Source: Odontesthes bonariensis (taxonomy: Eukaryota; Chordata; Actinopteri; Atheriniformes; Atherinopsidae). Taken from it: a stretch of DNA of 64,000 nt. The notes beneath the pieces were generated by a model. The model worked only from the letters and a program-made list of their open reading frames with translations, was not told where the DNA came from and ran no database searches. The position numbers and the translations under genes were made by a program. Below are positions 57,801 through 64,000 of this stretch, one piece after another. Each line of letters starts with the position of its first letter. The first letter of the stretch is position 1. The stretch covers positions 11,254,284-11,318,283 of the forward strand of contig NC_134526.1 of NCBI RefSeq assembly GCF_027942865.1, in the 5' to 3' direction.

Positions 57801-60800
57801 AAGAAACTCGCGGAGGCAAACTGCAACAATAACAACAAACGCCCCTTCACTGTCCGATCTGCAGAGAGGCGGTGAGAATTGTTTCTTCGTACAATCTGTG
57901 GCCATGAGTGCTGACTGGGTTGGGTTTTTAGGTAATGCTGATCGGGTTGACTCTCTCTCTGCAGGTTTTATGATGATCCAAGTTCAGTGGACTTCCCTGG
58001 CTTGAGAAAGGATAAGTGCAGCCAAGGCCCAGCAGGAAACTGGGCAGGACAACCTACCTCCAACCAGACAAACAATAAGGAATCGCCATGTCTGAAGACT
58101 ATCAACAAAGACGACACCAGGCCAACAACTGTACACAAAACTGCCAAAGGCAAGCTCTACAGAATTGATTCCACTTCTTGATCTACTATTTGACATTTAG
58201 CCAACATTCACCCATAACCCCCCCCTCGTTGTCTGCCTCACACATTGTTAGAAAACAAAGCTCTTTTGTCATTTTTGCCCCATTTATATAGCCAGTGCAT
58301 CTGGCATGCTGTTAGCTGACATTTTAATTTTAGTCTCGCACTAATGAACTTTTATAGAACTGTCATTCTCCTGGGATGGATGTGTGTAAACGATTGTCTA
58401 TAGGTTTTGAAGACAGACAGGCAATTATTGGTGGTTTTATTGTGAATGGTATCAGGACAGTTTTTTTTATTTATTTTTCTTCAGAAGAGAGAAAAGTCTT
58501 CCAGACCTGGAACTGAATTATGTTGCTTGCTAATATTAACCACATGTAGACTGGGCATCTTGCAGATTATTAAACATTGTTTGCATCTTTAAAACATTTG
58601 TGAAGGGGATGATCAGTACCTTTTTTTTTTTTTGTTTAGTAAAATTTTGAAAACGGTTAAACAAAATCCTGCAGTGATATGCAGTTGTTCCCATGAAAGT
58701 GACTTTAGAGGAGCCAGTAATGTTCTAACATCTTAGAGGCTTAAAAAATGGATGATTGTTCAAGATAACAAAAGTAGTATTCTAGTTGGATTAGATTTCC
58801 CTTTCTGATCTAGTTCCAGCTTCTCAAATGTATCGACTGGTTTCTTCATCTTGATGTGTGTAGAATTTAGTGGATATCCTGATAGAAATACAGTATATGC
58901 ACGATTATTTTTCCATAAGTGTAGAATCACCTGGACCAAAACAGCTGAATTCATATCAGCGACTGTCTCATACATACTTGGAAGCAGATGATATGTCAGG
59001 GTTGTTCAGTTGGTCGGTAAATGACAGTAAATCCTACACATCCTTTTTTATTTATGATCTACTTTGGATTTTTGCTTTTCAATCATGCAGACAATATATT
59101 TTTAAAGGCATCTCCTTGGACTACCAGGACTTAGGATACACTCACAATTATTTAACTTGTATAAAATATTTTGAAATTAAAAAACTGCTGCCCTAATTAC
59201 ATTTGAATCATTTTTCACTGACATCCGTCTTGTCTTTCTGCAGATCCAGTCTGCCATGAGTGGCAAACAAAGTTCAAAACTGTACAAGGCCTAAAGTAAG
59301 TGTACTGAAATATTAATGGTTACTCATGCAAAGTAATTGGGAGTGCAAGGGATCACATAAGTGTACATGAAATGTCTTGAAAGATTTGCCTTTCAACATG
59401 TCTGACCTCTCAGCTTATCCACTCTCCAGAACGCAGTCTCTTCAAGTTTCCTCCATCCCTCTTATTGTTGACTGGCTCAGAGCGCAGCCCCTAACTCTGT
59501 CTCCCATCTTAACAAGCCCCAAGGAGTGCCAGGCCTGACCTTTTTCCAACTCCAACTCTAGATTTTCTCATTCTAATCAATACTGATGATTTCTCTATCA
59601 CCCACCCCCCATCAACTTTTTAACATATCAAACTTTAAGGTGAAGTAGTCCATTTATTTCTTTTTTTCACTTTATGCCTAACCCCTCTGCAATCTGTATG
59701 GATACTGTACTTTTTTACATGCTCTTTCCATTGTTTCTTGCAGAGATGCTGAACCCGAAGCCTTTACTGAGCAACATGCATATGGATTCATGTCCATCAC
59801 TCCGTGTAATGTCTCCATTAGTACAACAAGGCCTCCCTCGGCTCCAACAACTACAGTACCTGTAGTTAGTGTTGCTCCATTTGATTCGGTGTGCTTAAGG
59901 GAAGTCAGTCCCCAGAAACCTCTGCCTGGCTCGGAAAGTCTTGGTGAGATGCTTCTTTGCATTATGATGAGGCATTTTTCTGCCAATATAGTTGTAAATT
60001 TTAGGGAGTGTTGGGTATGAAAATGAACCATGATTTAGTCTGAAGAGAACATTACATAAAAGGATTTAACGTTTGAAACAATTTTACAGCATAATACACA
60101 CGCATATTGTTTGTATACTTTGCAGAATCCGTGTTATGAGCTTCAAAGTATTATACCAATTTAGTTTGTGGCATAATCGAGTTTTACTCAGTGTTTTAAT
60201 ATATTAGAAAGACTGACGTCGTAGTTAAGCTGGCTTTCCAACTCTGTACATCATGATGCATACATCTTTATTTTCTTTTAAATGGAAGATGTGCCTGTTA
60301 AAACTAAAACTACGGCTGAGACTTTGTAAGAGAAATCAGTTTTCTTTGGTATTTATTTGACCACAACAGAGGTGTTGAAAAAATTTAATCTTCAATTAAT
60401 GATGCTATATTTGAAGTCGGGATCAGAAAAGTGACTGCAGTTGATCTTAAGAGGAACAGATGCCATCGTAATGTTTTCATAGCTGTTGACTCTTTTTACT
60501 CAAAACCATAAGTGTGAACCATAGGGCAGTGCTTGAGGGGAAGTTAAATGGATTCTGAGGACAATGGCTGATGATGCAAATGTTTTTGAGGTGCTTTACG
60601 TGCATCTGTATCGCATGCTGAACATTTGAATCTTTGATCCAAAGTTTGTAAAGCTCCGATCTTTTTTTTTTTTTTTTTTTCTTTCTTAGGCTTTAAACAT
60701 GGGAGTCACTCACCTGTGAAATCCCCACCCAGACCACCATCTATGGACTCTATTAACTCTTCATTGGCTGCTTCAGCCAATCCCGGAAATCCTTCAGGTT

Positions 60801-63800
60801 GGTTTCCACCTGTTTGAACCTACACATATATGGCGTCAGCTCTGTTATTGATTTCAAATAAAACATTTTTTTTTTTTTTTTAACGTGAATTTTGTCAGAT
60901 GAAATGATGTGACGGTACATTTCTGAAAAGCTGCCATGAAAGGACTATCTAATCCCATTTTATCTACCTCTTAGCTGCTAAAAAGGGAAAGTATTTGTCA
61001 CCCACCAACGCCTTCAAGACTGAAATGAGGTCACCCTCTGTAAGTTCCCTCCATTAAGTCTCTTAAGAGATTAATTAACAGCTCTGCAAATATGCTTTCG
61101 TTACATTCCCAGTTAAGACAAAAAAAAAAAGAAGAAAATGGATGACCTTCTTTACGTTGAAGTGGCCAAAGTCAGAATCTTGAATTTGAAATAATCTAGA
61201 CGGTGAATGAAGTTATTTTTATTTTACATCAGGTGAGGTCTTATCATGTTCCAGTGGAGCAGATTGAAAAAGAGCTGAATGATATTGAGACAAACTTGGC
61301 TCAGTTGGAGAAGGAGGGTGTTGAGCTGGAAAAGAAGCTGCGCAGCTGTGAAGAAGGTACGTTTCACTTTACACTTCTCCTACAACTCGCCATTTCTTTC
61401 TCACGTAATCTTTAGTGTGTTGACATGAACGGTTTGTCAAACGACTCGCCTTCAGACGGCAGACTGCACATCTCCTCAGCTGTGTTGGACCCATTCATGG
61501 AAAACCTTTTTGTTTCACTCTGTAGCAAATTTCCATAAATTGCACTGATAAACCTCGGAATTGTATGCAGTAATTATCAGTGAACAATATGGACAGTCTT
61601 CCTCTTTGCTGCCTGTTAAACAAAGCCACTTTAAACCGGGGACCTTCCATGGCCAAGTCAAGTTTAGGGTTGGCAGACCCCTGCGTCTCCATGTTAATGG
61701 GTTATCAATTTTAAGCAAATGGTGTCAAATCATTTGCAGTAAATTATTTAAACTAATTTATTTTATTTGTGTGGACTGCTGTACCTTAGAGTTGTGTCCT
61801 GGTTACCTCACACATTTATTCACCATCAGCCGGAGGTGTGTGTGTGTGGAATTACCTGCCATCTCTATTACAGTTTCTGCTGCCAAATGAGGTGAGAGGC
61901 ACAGCCAGCCCACAGGGATGTTGCCTCCCCTTTGAGGTAGTGGGAGTAGGGCCTGATTGCTTTGCTCAAGGTCAACATGACTTGGGTATAGAAATGTGTG
62001 TGTGTATATATATATATATTCCACTTGATTGCTTAATAAATATATTTCTGCGTCACACTAAAGAAGCCAGGATGTACAGTTTTTTGGCCAAACCTTGACA
62101 TCAGTTTCACACTATCCAAGATCACGTGGATTTGTGGTCTCAAGATCTCTTGAGAAAATTAATTAATGGGAGTCACTCACCTGTGTTTGTTCTGACTTTA
62201 TTTTGTCTTCAGCAAGTCGCATGCAGCCCAACGGGCAGAAATCAAGGGACTGACTTGGGTGTAAGAGAATATTTAGCTTATTTTCCCTTTAGAAATTGCT
62301 GACTTGCTTTTTCAGTATGTTTGTGGGGTCGTACTTGTACTGTGAAGTGTTGTCCAAGTACCTTTTGGACTGTGCTTGCCCAAATCTGAGCAGATTATAT
62401 ATCGGAGTACACTTCAGAATTCATCCAGCTGCCTGTCACATCATCAATGAACACTAGTAACCCCCTAGTAGCACTGGATACCACACGTGCTTAAGAATGA
62501 CTTGTTTCTCTTGCATTGAAAGCTCCTTTAACTGCATATTCTTGATTCAAAGCAGTAGCCTAGAAATGAAAATGCCACACCGGGATTCAACTCCAGACAC
62601 TTTACCTGCTTAAATGATGAAGACTTTTGGAAGGAATGGCTTACATCTGTTCATGAAACTGCTTTAGGATCAACTCTGACTATTTGATCACCTGAAATAG
62701 AGGGTTCAACCCATTAAAAGCTGGAAATCACAAACCCTTTTCCAACATGGCTGCAAGTTCTCCTTAAATTAAAGTGGAAAAATCAACCAGATTTGATTAA
62801 ATAAGGGTAACATGGATACATTTAGGTAAACAGTTAAAATGACAAGTTCAGTTTCTCCAAATACATCAAAAACCTACTTTGTTCCTACAAATGGAATTAA
62901 TTTCCCCTGAATTAATTAATTTATTTTTTTAGAAAATAAATTTTTCTATTTAGTAATTAAAACTAATCTTAAAATAAAGTGTCTGTGCTGTAAGCGGATG
63001 ACTGTGTTGTATGTTGCTGCAGAGATGAGTGAGTAAAGTAATTGGGCAGTTTTTGTAACATCTTGTTCGGTGACAGAAGATAGTTGGTTTAATATAAATA
63101 TTTAGAATTGACAACTGACTTGGCTCCAACTCATCATTGCTGCCCTCAATAAAAAGGATGATGTAGTCCTGGGAGGTGAGTCACCTGTGATCTTTAACTG
63201 TCTTAAAAAAAAAAAAAAAAAAGTTTGTTCACCTAATATTGTGTAAATCCCACAGTCAAGAAAGCAAATGGATGATATGAAAATGAACCAGAATTGTGAA
63301 TGCCATGTTGCTGTCTGAACACTGAGAATTCTTTTCTGCAGGATCTCATTAGCTCAATTCAAACGCATTTAAATAAGTTCTGTCGTAAGAGTCTCTCAAA
63401 GGAGAACCTCAGTGATTGTGTGTTGCACTGCTGAAAATTCCAGAATATTATTGTGCAGATTCTCATCTGCGATCCGTTTTTGTCTCAAAATGTTTTCAGA
63501 GGGAGAGGGGGACATATTGATGGACCCGCTGATGGTTGAATGGTTTAACCTCATTCGAAGAAAGCAGTTGTACATTAGGAAGGAATCGGAGATTGTATAC
63601 ATGTGAGTTTTACTTGATTTGTTGCTTAGAACTTGGATGTGCATTAAGACTGTTAAATAATCCAACTAATGAAGTATGTTTGCTTTCCTCAGACTTCTCC
63701 TAGAGTCTAACTGACTTTTTATTCAGTTATATAAAAAATAAAATCCACATAATATGAAGTTAGTTTTAAATATTCCCACTGTGGCATTGATATTGCCACA

Positions 63801-63951
63801 CCAAATACTCTTTTTGGGATTATTTACACTTTTGAGAGCTCTTCCTTTTTGAAGTTGTTGATGAAAGCATATCTCAGAGCCAGGACTCAGGAGCTGGAGC
63901 AGCAGCAGCCAGGAGTGGAAGGGGAACTTCGCAGGCTGTTGGAGAAACCAG
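54815..63951 (+). CDS. micall2: MICAL-like protein 2 (JRAB), 3' partial
   Basis: MICAL-L2 is an effector of Rab8/Rab13 that links recycling vesicles to actin and junction assembly. Fourteen exons join in phase for about 680 residues: 54815-54957, 55290-55338, 56502-56643, 56792-56955, 57158-57288, 57371-57871, 57965-58149, 59244-59295, 59744-59943, 60690-60797, 60975-61039, 61233-61356, 63500-63602, 63878-63951. The calponin-homology domain is at residues 1-105 ([53 protein letters not shown]). The LIM zinc-binding domain is at about 184-238 (CFSC, HRSCFKCSEC, CNAH). A long Pro/Ser/Thr-rich linker and the start of the Rab-binding bMERB coiled coil follow (from about 590: [47 protein letters not shown]). 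Intron 7 appears to use a GC-AG boundary (58150). The rest of bMERB lies beyond the window. MICALL2 is preferred over MICALL1 from the CH sequence ([15 protein letters not shown]) and ints1 linkage. Confidence 0.94.
55339..56501 (+). other. micall2: micall2 intron 2 (1.2 kb)
   Basis: This is single-copy intronic sequence between the GTAAGA donor and the CTTAAG acceptor. No repeat, RNA gene or exon was recognised. The preceding intron 1 (54958-55289, 332 bp) is likewise featureless. Confidence 0.7.
58150..59243 (+). other. micall2: micall2 intron 7 with GC donor (1.1 kb)
   Basis: The intron starts GCAAGC and ends TTTCTGCAG. The frame from exon 7 otherwise reads into a stop near 58181. Using the GC donor gives the only phase in which the 52-nt exon 8 is open ([18 protein letters not shown]). 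No other element was recognised in the interval. Confidence 0.6.
59296..60689 (+). other. micall2: micall2 introns 8 and 9
   Basis: Intron 8 is 59296-59743 and intron 9 is 59944-60689, separated by exon 9. Both use GT-AG. Intron 9 ends in a poly-T tract of about 20 bases at the 3' splice site. Nothing else was recognised. Confidence 0.7.
61357..63499 (+). other. micall2: micall2 intron 12 (2.1 kb)
   Basis: This is the largest micall2 intron in the window. It carries a short TG/TA tract near 61996-62020 and a poly-A run near 63205-63223. The open frames within it show no domain signature. No mobile element was recognised. Confidence 0.7.
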
Positions 63952-64000
63952 GTAAGGGAGCACAAAAGCAGACAACCTGTTCACCAACATGCCCGCCAAC

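Noticed and set aside
57407..57850. 147-codon minus-strand frame opposite micall2 exon 6
   Set aside because: It is antisense shadow of a G/C-richer exon whose plus-strand frame encodes the LIM domain and linker.
63841..63877. Alternative acceptors for micall2 exon 14 (after GAAG at 63854 or AAAG at 63866)
   Set aside because: They give a stop or the wrong frame; only the acceptor at 63877 continues the bMERB sequence in phase.

Overview
This window is nuclear DNA from a vertebrate, almost certainly a ray-finned fish. The proteins are vertebrate-specific families, the coding exons are separated by short GT-AG introns, and the interspersed repeats (hAT with a BED finger, L2-type LINE, teleost-type SINEs, TG microsatellite) are typical of teleosts. 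Species cannot be named from the sequence.

Layout, left to right: (1) the last four coding exons of tmem184a (+, 3029-8529), whose 5' exons lie outside the window; (2) mafk (-, coding 13368-13928), tail-to-tail with tmem184a, with a 6.6 kb 5' intron and a likely non-coding first exon near 20540-20750; (3) a gene-free spacer to about 25.9 kb; (4) the complete ints1 gene (+, 26448-42467, 47 coding exons, predicted 2181 residues); (5) a 7-8 kb spacer containing one TTAA-flanked MITE; (6) a small three-exon paired-class homeobox gene related to UNCX (+, 50482-52483, 269 residues) that ends in an OAR-like motif; (7) the first 14 coding exons of micall2 (+, 54815-63951), which runs off the right edge.

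The order tmem184a-mafk-ints1-(UNCX-like)-micall2 matches the block I know from human 7p22.3 (UNCX, MICALL2, INTS1, MAFK, TMEM184A). This supports the A, K and 2 paralogue assignments over TMEM184B, MAFF and MICALL1, which cluster on human 22q13. The genes do not form one pathway: they are a membrane protein, a bZIP repressor/partner, the Integrator scaffold, a homeodomain factor and a Rab-effector adaptor. They share only conserved linkage.

The most interesting item is the UNCX-like gene: a divergent homeodomain (Met at homeodomain position 56), an unrelated N-terminus, an OAR-like tail, and a position between ints1 and micall2. Other points are an in-phase GC-AG intron in micall2, a stop-free 84-nt ints1 intron, two perfect intronic hairpins, a C-MARE-like site just upstream of the inferred mafk first exon, and a dense GATTA/TAATC cluster. 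I saw no bacterial, viral or CRISPR-like system.
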